64,000 nucleotides of DNA from Bryobacteraceae bacterium. Its GTDB lineage: Bacteria > Acidobacteriota > Terriglobia > Bryobacterales > Bryobacteraceae. Every line of letters starts with the position of its first letter. Positions within the stretch are counted from its first letter, which is position 1. The translations under genes and the position numbers were made by a program. This document shows positions 43,383 to 52,938 of the stretch, piece after piece. The stretch is taken from the NCBI GenBank assembly GCA_026002875.1, contig BPGE01000001.1, positions 744,001-808,000 of the forward strand, in the 5' to 3' direction. Below the pieces are notes generated by a model that was given only the letters and a program-made list of their open reading frames with translations, ran no database searches and was not told the origin of the DNA.

Positions 43383-44885
43383 TCACTCCGAGCCGAGCCG
43401 CAACAGCTCTTCGCGCAGCGCGTCGTCCTGCTGAAGCGCCCGCAAGTAACGGCTCTCGTCGCCGGACCGCTTCAGTTCAAGGTGCGTCTCAAAACGGCGG
43501 CGCACCGACTTCGGCCATTCAGCGGAAGCCAGGCGCCGGATGTGGAAACGGTCCCACGCGCCGGGCCTTGCTGCAAACGGCTCAAAGACCATCGGGCTTT
43601 CAGCCAGCCTCCGCAGTAGCGGCCTGGACGTTTTTGCGTGGGCCCGAACAGCCAGCCGCGACTCCTCCCTCCGCGCCAGGGCTTCCAGCAGCGGGTCCAC
43701 AGGGCGGAAGCCCAGCTTGCGGTAGAACCAGAAGGCGCCGGATTCGACGGCCTCTTCGTTGTCGTGCCCGATCTGATACGGATCGATCCAGAACACGGTC
43801 GCGCCCAGCATCTGACGGCAGGCCTGCAGGATTTTCGCATAAATCCAGGCCGTTTCTCCCTCGCGGAAAGTGTAATACAGGTTGAATCCCACTTCCGCGC
43901 GCTCGATAAAGGAGAGCACTTCCACGTATCCCGCCGGCACGCCGTTCTTGAAAAACATCCCCGCATGATACGCGCGCAGCGGCAGGCGCGCCTGCGGTTC
44001 AACCCCGAACCAGACAATCTCCAGCCCCCGCCCGGCGTCAATGCTGAAGACGTGCCGCAAGTCCGGAAAATTGAAGCCGTACAGCTCCCGGTAGCGAACG
44101 GCTGACGTGTCGTGGATTAGGGCCAGAGCCTCTCCTGCCGCAGCCGCCTTCAATCGCCGCACGGGCTGGGCGGGCGCCTCCAGTTCGGCCTTCAGGCGCA
44201 CGTCCTTCCGCCGCAACAGCGGCGCGGCGTGGAAGAACGTGGCCGCGCCGCGCCGCGTGTGCGTGCGGGCTGCCCGCGATTCTCCCAGCCGCCAGTGCAG
44301 CATCACCCGCGCTGCATCGTACAGTTCCGCGCGGCGCGCCGTCGGCCCTTCGAGCCGCTCCAGCTTCTCAAGAAGCCATTGAATTGCAGTCTGGCCGGGC
44401 CTCCGGGCGCGGTCGATCCACTCGCGGGCAGGGAAGTGCGCCTCCACCGGCCACTCTTCCCGGGCCTCGGGCAGAATCGCTGCCAGCAGAGGTCCGAAGC
44501 AGTCCGGCTCCGGACAGTCGTCCCAGGCGATCTCGATTGCGCCCCCGTGGCGCTCCGCCAGAGAGCGGGCAGCTTCATAACTGAAAATCGCCGTCACCGC
44601 CGTGCCTGCGATGCCCGACACTTCCGGCTCTTCCATCTCCGCCGGCGTCTCGCCCAGCGCTGCGATGCGCGCCCCGAAGCCGCACAGCAACTCGTCACAG
44701 GCGCGCGCCACGGCCTCGCTGTGCGGATATGCCCGCAGGAACAGCGCGCCTTCGTGCAGGCGGATCAGGTCCTGCGGCTCCGTCATCGGCGTGTCCGTCA
44801 GCCGCTTCAGGAGTTCCACCAGCGGGGCAGGATCCTCGCCATAGCGCCGATTCCAGCCCGCCAGATCATCCAGCAGAGAAGCCAT
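43383..44885 (-). CDS. conserved protein with GNAT-like C-terminal region, unknown
   Basis: About 500 residues. The ATG of MASLLDDLAGWNRR is chosen over an upstream TTG. The N-terminal ~230 residues are helical with no recognised domain (LIRLHEGALFLRAYPHSEAVARACDELL). The C-terminal part (ALALIHDTSAVRYRELYGFNFPDLRHVFSIDAG, PAGYVEVLSFIERAEVGFNLYYTFREGETAWIYAKILQACRQ and SGAFWFYRKLGFRPVDP) resembles a GNAT fold, FYRKLGF being typical of its last strand-helix. I do not know its role. Last gene of the minus-strand run starting at 52573. Confidence 0.7.
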   Translation of the reverse strand: MASLLDDLAGWNRRYGEDPAPLVELLKRLTDTPMTEPQDLIRLHEGALFLRAYPHSEAVARACDELLCGFGARIAALGETPAEMEEPEVSGIAGTAVTAIFSYEAARSLAERHGGAIEIAWDDCPEPDCFGPLLAAILPEAREEWPVEAHFPAREWIDRARRPGQTAIQWLLEKLERLEGPTARRAELYDAARVMLHWRLGESRAARTHTRRGAATFFHAAPLLRRKDVRLKAELEAPAQPVRRLKAAAAGEALALIHDTSAVRYRELYGFNFPDLRHVFSIDAGRGLEIVWFGVEPQARLPLRAYHAGMFFKNGVPAGYVEVLSFIERAEVGFNLYYTFREGETAWIYAKILQACRQMLGATVFWIDPYQIGHDNEEAVESGAFWFYRKLGFRPVDPLLEALARREESRLAVRAHAKTSRPLLRRLAESPMVFEPFAARPGAWDRFHIRRLASAEWPKSVRRRFETHLELKRSGDESRYLRALQQDDALREELLRLGSE

Positions 44886-44904
44886 GACGGCAGACAAGCT
44901 TATC

Positions 44905-46635
44905 TCATTTCGCGGGCCTGGCTTTCGCAGGCGCGGGCCGCGGCGCGGGTGCGGCCGGCTCCGTGATCTTCAGGATCTGGTCCGCCGCAATATTCTCCAA
45001 TGTCTGCCGTACGCCGCTGGGCCACGTGATCTCGAGGCTGCGGACGCGGTTCTCGCGCCCCAGGCCGAAATGCACGCGCCGGTCGCTCGATCCCATGAAC
45101 CCCACGCTGACCGCAACATGGTTGTACAGCGTCCGCCCGGATTGCGTGGTCACTTTCACCTTCGCCCCGATGGCGTCGCGCGGGCTCCGCTTACCGGTGA
45201 GTTCCACCAGCAGCCAGTGGTTCCCTGTGCCGCCGCTGTTCATCAGAATGCGCGGGCGCGTGTTCAGCGAGGTGACGATCAGGTCCATCGCGCCGTCATT
45301 GTTGAGATCCGCGAACGCCGAGCCGCGCTGGAAGCCCTTCTTTGCGAAATCCGGCCCCAGGTCCGCGGACACGTCGATGAAATGCCGGCCCTCGACGTTC
45401 TCGAACAGCGTGTCGTTCTGCGGGGAAAGCTCGTTGAATTCATCGACGTCGCCGTTCGAGGAGTAAATGTCCTTCCAGCCGTCGTTGTTGTAATCGATGA
45501 ACCCGCTGCTCCAGCCCGAATAAGGCCGGCTGAGATAAGTAATGCGCGTCGGCGTCGAAACCAGCTCGAACGCCTCGCCCGTATTGCGCAGCAGGCCCCA
45601 GATCTGCGAGCGCAGGTTGTTGTAAAAAATGTCCACCAGCCCGTCGTTGTCGTAGTCTTTCGCGTCGCAGCCCATCGACGAGCCCGCCTGCGCGTTTTCG
45701 TTGTAGGCTACGCCGAGCTGCAGCCCCGCCTCCTCGAAGAACTTCCCCTGCCGGTTCAGGAACAGGAAATTCGGGTCCGTGTCGTTGGCCACGAACACGT
45801 CCAGCCACCCGTCGTTGTTGAAGTCCGCGATCGACACGCCCATGCCTTTGCCCGGCGCCTCGTGCAGCCGCACCTTCTCCGTCACATCGGCGAACTTTCC
45901 GTTGCCCAGGTTGCGGAACAGCTGATGCGGCACGCTCGCGTACCGGCGCGGATCGCAATACAGATCGAGGTCGCTCATCGCGCATCGGTGGTCCGTCTCC
46001 GGCGACCAGAACGTGTAGTTCGACACGAACAGATCCAGCCATCCGTCCCTGTCATAGTCGAACCACGCGGCGGCGACGCTCAGCAGATCCCGCGGCTTCG
46101 TTCCGATGCCCGTGGCGGCGGTGACGTCGCGGAACGTGCCGTTGCCCATGTTGCGGTACAGCACGTTCCGTCCGGCGGTCGTGATGAACAGGTCCGTCCA
46201 GCCGTCGTTGTCATAGTCGCCCGCTGCCACGCCGAAATTGAAGTCGAGATCCTTCCCCAGCAGCCCGGCGCGTTCCGTGACGTCTTCGAACGTTCCGTCC
46301 GCCTTCTGCCGCAGCAGCAGATTGTAGAACGACTCGTCCGTGCGCCTGCGCTCCGGAAACCGCGCGCCGTTCGTAAAGAAGATGTCGAGCCGTCCGTCGT
46401 TGTCGTAATCGAGCACGGCGATGCCGCCGCACATGGGCTGCGGAAACCATTTGCGCCCGTAGAGGCTGTTGTTCGAGACGTAGCGGAACGGCCAGTCCGC
46501 GGCGGCGTCGCGGAACACCGGACGCTTCGCCGCCGGCGCTTCGGTCTGCGCTCCGGCGGCGGCGAAGACCAGCGCCAGCGCAGCTGCGCCGCACGCTCCC
46601 GCCAGCGCCCATCTGCCTTTCAGCGGAGCCTGCAT
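44905..46635 (-). CDS. ASPIC/UnbV (CRTAC1-like) FG-GAP repeat protein
   Basis: About 576 residues; the ATG at 46635 is preferred to a TTG three codons earlier. A signal-like helix (WALAGACGAAALALVFAAAGA) is followed by seven calcium-loop repeats with a DxDxDG-type core: DYDNDGRLD, DYDNDGWTD, DYDRDGWLD, DFNNDGWLD, DYDNDGLVD, DYNNDGWKD and DLNNDGAMD. The C-terminal ASPIC/UnbV domain is VRSLEITWPSGVRQTLENIAADQILKI. Such exported beta-propeller proteins are abundant in Acidobacteria, often near TPR and TonB-receptor genes, as here. Function unknown. Confidence 0.88.
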   Translation of the reverse strand: MQAPLKGRWALAGACGAAALALVFAAAGAQTEAPAAKRPVFRDAAADWPFRYVSNNSLYGRKWFPQPMCGGIAVLDYDNDGRLDIFFTNGARFPERRRTDESFYNLLLRQKADGTFEDVTERAGLLGKDLDFNFGVAAGDYDNDGWTDLFITTAGRNVLYRNMGNGTFRDVTAATGIGTKPRDLLSVAAAWFDYDRDGWLDLFVSNYTFWSPETDHRCAMSDLDLYCDPRRYASVPHQLFRNLGNGKFADVTEKVRLHEAPGKGMGVSIADFNNDGWLDVFVANDTDPNFLFLNRQGKFFEEAGLQLGVAYNENAQAGSSMGCDAKDYDNDGLVDIFYNNLRSQIWGLLRNTGEAFELVSTPTRITYLSRPYSGWSSGFIDYNNDGWKDIYSSNGDVDEFNELSPQNDTLFENVEGRHFIDVSADLGPDFAKKGFQRGSAFADLNNDGAMDLIVTSLNTRPRILMNSGGTGNHWLLVELTGKRSPRDAIGAKVKVTTQSGRTLYNHVAVSVGFMGSSDRRVHFGLGRENRVRSLEITWPSGVRQTLENIAADQILKITEPAAPAPRPAPAKARPAK

Positions 46636-46713
46636 CCTGGACAAATCAGCCTCGATCCGTGCGCCCGTTCCCTGGGGCCATCTTCTCCTGCGATGCCATG
46701 CTCAGGCAAACTC

Positions 46714-47958
46714 TCACGGCGCCGGCGGCAGCGGATACTCGAGCGACTCCATCAGCCACTCCCGCTGCTCGCGCACCGCCGCCTTCAGCTTCTCCACCAG
46801 CTCGCCGCGCCGGTCGAACAGCCGGTAGCCCTCGCGCGGGCGCAGATAGCCTCGCGCCTTCGGTTCTTTCTCAAACAGCGCCTCCGCGCCCATCTCTTCA
46901 GCCAGGCGTTCATACCGCGCGCGGTTCTCGAGCAGCGCCTTCACCAGCAGCGGCAGCACGATCGAATAGTCGCACTGCATCGACTCCGTGGTCTGCTGGT
47001 AGTGGTCCTTGTCCACCTTGCCCCAGGTCACCGCTTCCGCCGGGAAGCAGGAGGACAGCGAGCCGTCTGTCACCGGCGAGCTGACGATCTGCACGTCGAA
47101 CAGGTAGCCGCGGATGTCCGGCAGCCCGAGAATCTGGCCCAGCGCCGGCTCGGGCTGCAGGTTGAAGTTCTTGGGCACGCCGCCGCCCAGAATCAGGGTG
47201 GCCAGCGCTCTGGCGTCGCTCTCGAACAGCCCCCAGCGGTGGAACGCGCAGCTCTCAAACACTTCCAGATGCAGATCCAGCTCGAGATCGTGCCGCTCGA
47301 TCAGCCCGGCTTCGCGCATCGCCCACAGCTTCATCGAGTTCAGAAACACGCTGCCGTCGCCGGGCGCGCCGACGAACACGGGAATGCCCATGCGGGCGCA
47401 GGTCGACAGCAGCCCAGGCTCCACGCCGCCGGCTTTTTCCATGGCGCCGTACCACAGGCCCAGCTTGTAGCGGAACTCCGTGCCGGACATCTTCTTCTGA
47501 AACTCAGGACGCCGCAGCAGCGCGGAAAGAAAGCGGTCCTGATCGAAGAGGATGTCCTCGTCGAAGGCCATGTCGGCCACGCGGATGATGCGCTGCTCGC
47601 GCAGCGCCCCGTCATCGCCGAACAGCGGCACTTCGAAGACGCAGTCGCGGCGGCCTCGCAGCGAACGGTGCCCGTCGTGATAACAGACGGCGTCCGTCGT
47701 CGAAACATAGGCTACCCATCCTGTTTCGAGCAACGGAATCAGCCAGGCCTGGTGCTGGCCGCTCACCGTCACCGGCCCGGCCACGGCCACCGTCATCGGG
47801 CAGCCCATGCCGATCGCGTTGTCGAGAATCGTGTAAATCCGCCGCAGATAGGCGCCGCCAAAGGCTGGCAGGCAGTGGCGGAGCAGCTCGTCGAACGAGT
47901 TCACTTCGTCCACGCGCCGCGTGCGCACGGTTTTCCGGGATTGCTGTTCAGGACTCAT
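46714..47958 (-). CDS. deoxyhypusine synthase-like protein (possible homospermidine synthase)
   Basis: 414 residues matching the deoxyhypusine synthase family: NAIGMGCPMTVAVAGPVTVSGQHQAWLIPLL, MEKAGGVEPGLLSTCARMGIPVFVGAPGDGS, LILGGGVPKNFNLQPEPAL, and SSPVTDGSLSSCFPAEAVTWGKV with the catalytic lysine (WGK). Eukaryotic members modify eIF5A; bacteria lack eIF5A and related enzymes act in polyamine synthesis, for example as homospermidine synthase. The substrate cannot be fixed from motifs. Confidence 0.85.
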   Translation of the reverse strand: MSPEQQSRKTVRTRRVDEVNSFDELLRHCLPAFGGAYLRRIYTILDNAIGMGCPMTVAVAGPVTVSGQHQAWLIPLLETGWVAYVSTTDAVCYHDGHRSLRGRRDCVFEVPLFGDDGALREQRIIRVADMAFDEDILFDQDRFLSALLRRPEFQKKMSGTEFRYKLGLWYGAMEKAGGVEPGLLSTCARMGIPVFVGAPGDGSVFLNSMKLWAMREAGLIERHDLELDLHLEVFESCAFHRWGLFESDARALATLILGGGVPKNFNLQPEPALGQILGLPDIRGYLFDVQIVSSPVTDGSLSSCFPAEAVTWGKVDKDHYQQTTESMQCDYSIVLPLLVKALLENRARYERLAEEMGAEALFEKEPKARGYLRPREGYRLFDRRGELVEKLKAAVREQREWLMESLEYPLPPAP

Positions 47959-48061
47959 GGATTCCCGCTTCCACCCTGCAAGCTAGCAGAATGGCCCGCG
48001 GCCCTGCAAAGCCGCCCGCGTCTGGCCGGTCGAGTCCAGGATTCCCTCTCCTGTCGCTCTC

Positions 48062-49120
48062 TCAACGCTCGGTCACTTTGCGCGCGCGGATGGATTCATA
48101 GCGGTCCAGAGCCTCCCTGGCCCGGGCTGCCTGTCCCGCGCCGCGGGCGGCGCGCGCCAGTTGATACCAGGCCGACATTTCCTCGGGATTCAGCGATACG
48201 GCCCGCTCCAGGTGCGGCAGCGCCTCCCTGTAACGGCCGCTGGTCGTCAGGATCCGGCCGAGATAGTAATGCGCGCCCCAGAAGTCCGGCTTGGCCCGGA
48301 GCACCGGGTCAAGGTAACGCTTCGCTTCTTCCAGACGGTCGCTCAGCGCGCAGAGCGCGCCCGTAAAATAGAGCGCTTCGAGATTGCGGGGCTGCCGCGA
48401 GAGAATCTCCTTCAGCAGCCCCTCGGCTTCCTCGTTGCGGCGCAGGCTGATCAACGTCTTGGCGAGTTCCAGCCGCGCCTCGTCCATTCGTGGAGCGAGC
48501 TCCAGCGCGCGGCGCAGCGACTCCAGCGCCTCGTCGAAATGGCCGCTCTCGTACTGCGCCTTGCCGGCCAGGTAGTGGGCCTGCGCAGGCGAGATGGCTC
48601 TCTCGAAGAGCGTCTGGAACACAAGCCGCGCCTTGTCGCGCTCGCCGCTCTTCAGGTGCGCGAGCCCGAGCAGGTAGAGCGCCGAGGGATCATCCGGCGT
48701 CATCTTCAGCAGAAGCGGCACGGCTTCACCTGCCCGGTCCAGAAGCACCAGACACGCCGCCTCCAGTTCACGGGCTTGCCGGCTCCCCGGGATCTTCCGC
48801 AGAACCGGAAGCGCTGCCAGACAGTTCTCCTGCCGGAAATGCGCGAGCGCCAGGTTCAGCAGCAGACGCTGATCCCCCGGGGCCTGTTTCAGGGCAAGCT
48901 GGTAATGCCGGACGGCTTCGCCATAACGGTCCGTGCGGCTGTAGAGCACGCCGAGATTGGCCAGCACCGCCGGATGCTGCGGAGCGATCCTGCGGGCCTC
49001 CAGCAGAGCCTCTTCCGCCGCGGCCCAGTTCTCTTCGCGCAAAGCCTGGGCCGCCCGGTCAACGAGCGGCCCCAGAGTCGCGGCACCCTGCGCCGCGACG
49101 AGAATCAGGCAAAGGACCAC
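48062..49120 (-). CDS. TPR-repeat protein with signal sequence
   Basis: 352 residues with a GTG start four bases after the stop of the Oar-like receptor. A short leader (MVLCLILVAAQGAATLG) is followed by ~nine TPR motifs, e.g. AAEEALLEARRIAPQHPAVLANLGVLYSRTDRYGEAVRHYQLALKQAPG and AHYLAGKAQYESGHFDEALESLRRALELAP. It is probably a periplasmic scaffold. Coupling to the receptor and the ASPIC/UnbV gene downstream is a common acidobacterial arrangement. Confidence 0.85.
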   Translation of the reverse strand: MVLCLILVAAQGAATLGPLVDRAAQALREENWAAAEEALLEARRIAPQHPAVLANLGVLYSRTDRYGEAVRHYQLALKQAPGDQRLLLNLALAHFRQENCLAALPVLRKIPGSRQARELEAACLVLLDRAGEAVPLLLKMTPDDPSALYLLGLAHLKSGERDKARLVFQTLFERAISPAQAHYLAGKAQYESGHFDEALESLRRALELAPRMDEARLELAKTLISLRRNEEAEGLLKEILSRQPRNLEALYFTGALCALSDRLEEAKRYLDPVLRAKPDFWGAHYYLGRILTTSGRYREALPHLERAVSLNPEEMSAWYQLARAARGAGQAARAREALDRYESIRARKVTER

Positions 49121-49123
49121 AAG

Positions 49124-52100
49124 CTAAAAATACAGCTTGACGCCCATCTGGAGCTGGCGCGGGTCGCGCGTGTCCGTCACTTCGCCGAGGCGGCCGCGCG
49201 TGGCGGGCGCGACGGCGGTGTTCGGGTTGGGCAGGCTGAGGCTCGTATTCACCACCGCCCACTGCGTGTGGTTGAACACGTTGAAGTACTCGAACCGCAA
49301 TTGCAGCCGCACCCGCTCCGTGAAGTTGACGTTCTTGAACAGCGAAGCATCCCAGTTGTGGATGCCGGGTCCGCGGAAGAAACCGTTGGCCGTGTTGCCC
49401 AGTGTTCCGTCCGGCGGGCGCCCGAAGACGAACACGTTGAAGTAGTTATAGCGGTCTTTCTTCTCCAGGAACATGTTGCCGCCGAGGTAATCCGCCCGGA
49501 CGCCGCCGCCCAGGGTGCCGGGGTTGCCGTTCGAGGAGATCGAGAGCGGCGTGCCGGTAGAGAACCGGGTGATCCCGCTCAGCTGCCAGCCGTCCAGAAC
49601 CACCTTCGCCAGACGGTTGCCGCCCATCTTGCGGGAAAATTCCGGCAGCAGATAGACGTAGTCCAGCGATAGCACATGCGTCCGGTCATAGTCGAGCGGG
49701 CCGTAATTCCTGCGGCGGTCGAGATAGTAGCCGATGTTTTCCCCGTCCCATTCCGTGAATCCCATCGCCTTGGACCACGTGTAATTCGCATTGAAAGTCA
49801 GGGTGCGCGAAAAACGCCTGCTGAAGCGGGCCTGCAGGGCGTTGTAGTTGGAATTGGCGCCGAAGTCGGTGAAGTTGATCGACCGGTAGCCCCGGAAGGG
49901 CCGGATCGCGTCCTGGACGTTGTTGGCCAGTTGCAGGATGTTGGTGCCCGTGGTCGTGTTCAGGGGCAGCTGGTTGATGTCCCGGACATCCATCAGGTGC
50001 CGCGCCAGGTTGCCGACGTAGCTGATGTCAATGGAAGTGTTGCCGGGCAGCTGCCGCTGGATGCCCACCGACCAGCTGTAGATAGTCGGCGTCTTGCCGT
50101 TGCGCGCCCAGGCGGCCACTGCCGCCGACGGCGGGAAGAGCACGCCCGATGTGACCAGAGCCGGGGTGATGTCGTCGACCCGTCCAGAGTAGATGATCGG
50201 CTGGGTTTCGGTGGGCGGGTTGCGGACGCCGTCGAAGTTCAGGTTGTTCTGCCGGATCCGCTCCCAGAAGATGCCGCCGCCGGCGCGCACGGAGGTCTTG
50301 CCGTCGCCGAACGGATCCCAGGCGATGCCCAGGCGCGGAGAGTACTGATTGAACCGGTGCTTCGTGAATCCCTTGGCGACGCCCGGGCTGCCTTCCTGGA
50401 CCATGCCGTTGAAGCGCAGGCCGGAGTCGGGAATGATGCGGCCGCGCAGCGGCGCTGGCGAGACGGTGTCGATCTGAACCGCTTTTGACGGATCATACAG
50501 CGCCGGGTCGAAGTACCACATCAGAATTTTCCCCGTCGTATACGTCGGCCCGTAGTACACCCAGCGCACGCCATATTCGAGCGTGAACCTCCGGTTGATC
50601 TTCCAGCTGTCCTGGGCGTACCATTCCAGTCCGTTGAAACGGAACGAGGCGTAATACCGCCCGTCGCTCTGCGTGATCGACGTGTAATTGCCGAGCAGCA
50701 TATTGGCGAACGTGTTTCCGGAATCCCGCGTGTTGATGGCGTTGGATCCGAAGTCGAACTGGACCTGATCCACCCATGTCGGCTGCTGCGCGTTCAGGTT
50801 TCTGTTCCAGAAAATGCCGAACTTGAAGCTGTGGGAGCCGCGGATCTTGGTCAGGTTGTTGGTCGCGGCAAGCGTCGTGGCTTCGCTCCGCCAGCCGGAA
50901 GAGAAATTCGTGAAATTGCACGCGCCGATGCCGCAATTGAAGCGGGGGAAACGGTTGTTCAGGTTCACGCCCTTGTACAGCTCCTGGAACTTGAAGCCGA
51001 GGGCGTCGCGGTCGTACTGCGATTTCGGTGTTTCCGGCGTGACATTGACCTGCTGGTTCAGGTCGTTCAGCGTGAAGATGAATTCGTTCGTCGTGCTGGG
51101 ATTGATCACTTTGATGAGGTTCCAGGAGTAGCTCTGGCCGGGCTTCTCGCGGAACATCGGATAGATGGGATAGGGCAACGTGGAGAAGATGCCGCGCTGC
51201 TGTTCCTCGCGCTGCGGATCAGCCACCCAGCGGAAGAAGAAATTGGTGTTCGGGCTCAGGGTCCAGTCGTAGCGGACGACGTACTGGTTCTTGTAAAAGC
51301 GGTAGTAGTCCTGGAAGGGCACGCGCACCAGTTCCGGATTGGTCGGCGCCAGCGAGACGCCTTTCGAAGTGTCGAATCCGCTGATCACCTTCAGAAACGC
51401 GGGGGCGTTCTGGCTCCACTCGGATTTCGGGATGATGTTGTTCGGGTATGGATCGCCATTCGTGATCCGGCCCGCTGCGTCGCGCGTCACCGACCCCGGG
51501 CGGAACACCTGCCCGACGTCATAGGGATGGAAGGCGCTTTTCACGCCGCGGTACAGCCGGCTCAGGTCGCCGTTGAGCAGATCCGGGTGGACGTAGTCGA
51601 CAAAGTTGCCGCCTGTAGGTCTGGACGCGCGGGTGCCCTCGTAGTTGAAGAAGAAGAACATGGTCTTGTTGTCGCGCGTCGACCATTTGGGCAGAATCAC
51701 CGGGCCGCCGATGTTGCCGCCGAACTGGTTGAACCGCAGCACGGGCGGCGCCCCGGTGGTGTCGAACGGCCGGCGCGCGTCAAAAGCGTCATTCCGCAAA
51801 AATTCATAGAGCGTGCCATGGAACTGCTGCGTCCCGGACTTCGTGCTGGCCGCCAGAAGCACGCCCGGATTCCTGCCGTGCTCGGCGGCGAAGACTGATG
51901 TCTGAACGCGGAACTCGCCCACCGCATCCATCGAAAGCTGCGTGTACTGGCCGTCGTTGGCCCCGACGTCAGTGTTGATCGAGCCGTCGAGGAAGAAGTT
52001 GTTCATCGTCCCGCGCAGGCCGTTCACGTTGAACTGATCCGTGCTGTTGAAGGCCAGGCGGAAGCTCGACGTGTTGTTGCTCACGACGCCGGGCAGGGTC

Positions 52101-52573
52101 AGCATCAGCGACTGGAAGTCCCGCCCGTTGAGCGACAGCTCCGTGACCTGGCGCGAAGAAACCGTGAAAGCGCGGTTGGCCGTCGACGTCTCCACCAGCG
52201 GAATCTCCGACTCGACGGTGATCGTTTCCGCGGTCTGGCCGAGTTCCAGCGGGATCGCGCCCAGGTCCATCACCTGGTTCGGGTCGAGCACCAGCCCCTT
52301 CCGCTCGACCTTCTTGAACCCTTTCATCTCGATGGCGAGCGTGTACGTTCCCCGCAGGAGCTGGACGGCGCGGAAGATACCGGTCGGTTCAGTGGCTGTC
52401 TCTCGCACCGTCAAACCGCGCGACTCGTCAATCACGCGGACTGTCGCCCCGACGACGGAAGCTCCCGTCGGATCCAATACAGTTCCCTGGATGGTTCCGT
52501 TCTGAGCCAGCACTGCCGGTGCCAGCAGCAGCAAGATGGCCAGAACACGCTGCTGAATCTTAATCTGAAACAT
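49124..52573 (-). CDS. Oar-like TonB-dependent receptor
   Basis: About 1149 residues from MFQIKIQQRVLAILLLLAPAVLAQ (signal peptide) with AAAGGGGG six bases upstream; an ATG ten codons earlier lacks this. Residues ~25-115 are a carboxypeptidase-regulatory-like domain (GTIQGTVLDPTGASVVGATVRVIDESRG). A plug follows (SRQVTELSLNGRDFQSLMLTLPGVVSN, NVNGLRGTMNNFFLDGSINTD), then a long barrel ending GVKLYF. This Oar/OmpA-like receptor class is greatly expanded in Solibacter-type Acidobacteria. First gene of a likely operon with the TPR gene. Confidence 0.9.
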   Translation of the reverse strand: MFQIKIQQRVLAILLLLAPAVLAQNGTIQGTVLDPTGASVVGATVRVIDESRGLTVRETATEPTGIFRAVQLLRGTYTLAIEMKGFKKVERKGLVLDPNQVMDLGAIPLELGQTAETITVESEIPLVETSTANRAFTVSSRQVTELSLNGRDFQSLMLTLPGVVSNNTSSFRLAFNSTDQFNVNGLRGTMNNFFLDGSINTDVGANDGQYTQLSMDAVGEFRVQTSVFAAEHGRNPGVLLAASTKSGTQQFHGTLYEFLRNDAFDARRPFDTTGAPPVLRFNQFGGNIGGPVILPKWSTRDNKTMFFFFNYEGTRASRPTGGNFVDYVHPDLLNGDLSRLYRGVKSAFHPYDVGQVFRPGSVTRDAAGRITNGDPYPNNIIPKSEWSQNAPAFLKVISGFDTSKGVSLAPTNPELVRVPFQDYYRFYKNQYVVRYDWTLSPNTNFFFRWVADPQREEQQRGIFSTLPYPIYPMFREKPGQSYSWNLIKVINPSTTNEFIFTLNDLNQQVNVTPETPKSQYDRDALGFKFQELYKGVNLNNRFPRFNCGIGACNFTNFSSGWRSEATTLAATNNLTKIRGSHSFKFGIFWNRNLNAQQPTWVDQVQFDFGSNAINTRDSGNTFANMLLGNYTSITQSDGRYYASFRFNGLEWYAQDSWKINRRFTLEYGVRWVYYGPTYTTGKILMWYFDPALYDPSKAVQIDTVSPAPLRGRIIPDSGLRFNGMVQEGSPGVAKGFTKHRFNQYSPRLGIAWDPFGDGKTSVRAGGGIFWERIRQNNLNFDGVRNPPTETQPIIYSGRVDDITPALVTSGVLFPPSAAVAAWARNGKTPTIYSWSVGIQRQLPGNTSIDISYVGNLARHLMDVRDINQLPLNTTTGTNILQLANNVQDAIRPFRGYRSINFTDFGANSNYNALQARFSRRFSRTLTFNANYTWSKAMGFTEWDGENIGYYLDRRRNYGPLDYDRTHVLSLDYVYLLPEFSRKMGGNRLAKVVLDGWQLSGITRFSTGTPLSISSNGNPGTLGGGVRADYLGGNMFLEKKDRYNYFNVFVFGRPPDGTLGNTANGFFRGPGIHNWDASLFKNVNFTERVRLQLRFEYFNVFNHTQWAVVNTSLSLPNPNTAVAPATRGRLGEVTDTRDPRQLQMGVKLYF

Positions 52574-52938
52574 GGACTGCCCCCTTTGCAGAAAAGTGCA
52601 CACAGGCGCTCAGCACTTTCCCAGTAAGGTTGCAATCTAGTAGAAATTGAGTAAAGTGAATAGAGGTGAGGCCAGGGGTTAACGGCGGCGTTAACGCGTC
52701 CGGCGACGGGGTTACATCAGCCGTTATAGGGTCGACTGCTCTCCGGTCAACAGCACGGAACTCTCTCGTCCCTGAGAGGCCGCCGCCTCTGAACGGGATG
52801 GGTGCAACGATTCTCAAGAGGACACTTCCGCCGCCTGCATGACGTCGACGGAGGAACCTGGCCGGCTCACTGCGGCACACGGACTGCGTCCAGATCCGGC
52901 TTCCGGACTCCGGCGGCTCCGCCAGACTTGGACCGTCT
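52574..52938. other. 365-base regulatory gap upstream of the Oar-like receptor
   Basis: No gene. The left half is AT-richer (52621-52670) and probably holds the receptor promoter. A perfect inverted repeat lies at 52678-52695. The right half precedes the stop of the isomerase at 52939. Confidence 0.5.
52678..52695. promoter_or_regulatory. perfect dyad GTTAACG-N4-CGTTAAC, possible operator
   Basis: Seven-base arms are exact complements with four bases between, about 105 bases upstream of the receptor ATG. LacI- or GntR-type dimers bind sites of this shape. No such regulator gene is adjacent. Confidence 0.45.

Noticed and set aside
44884-48366. Very long plus-strand open frame (1160 codons) opposite the minus-strand run.
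   Set aside because: It is antisense to four genes with clear family motifs; its translation is Arg/His/Gln-rich and low in hydrophobics, the usual shadow in GC-rich DNA.
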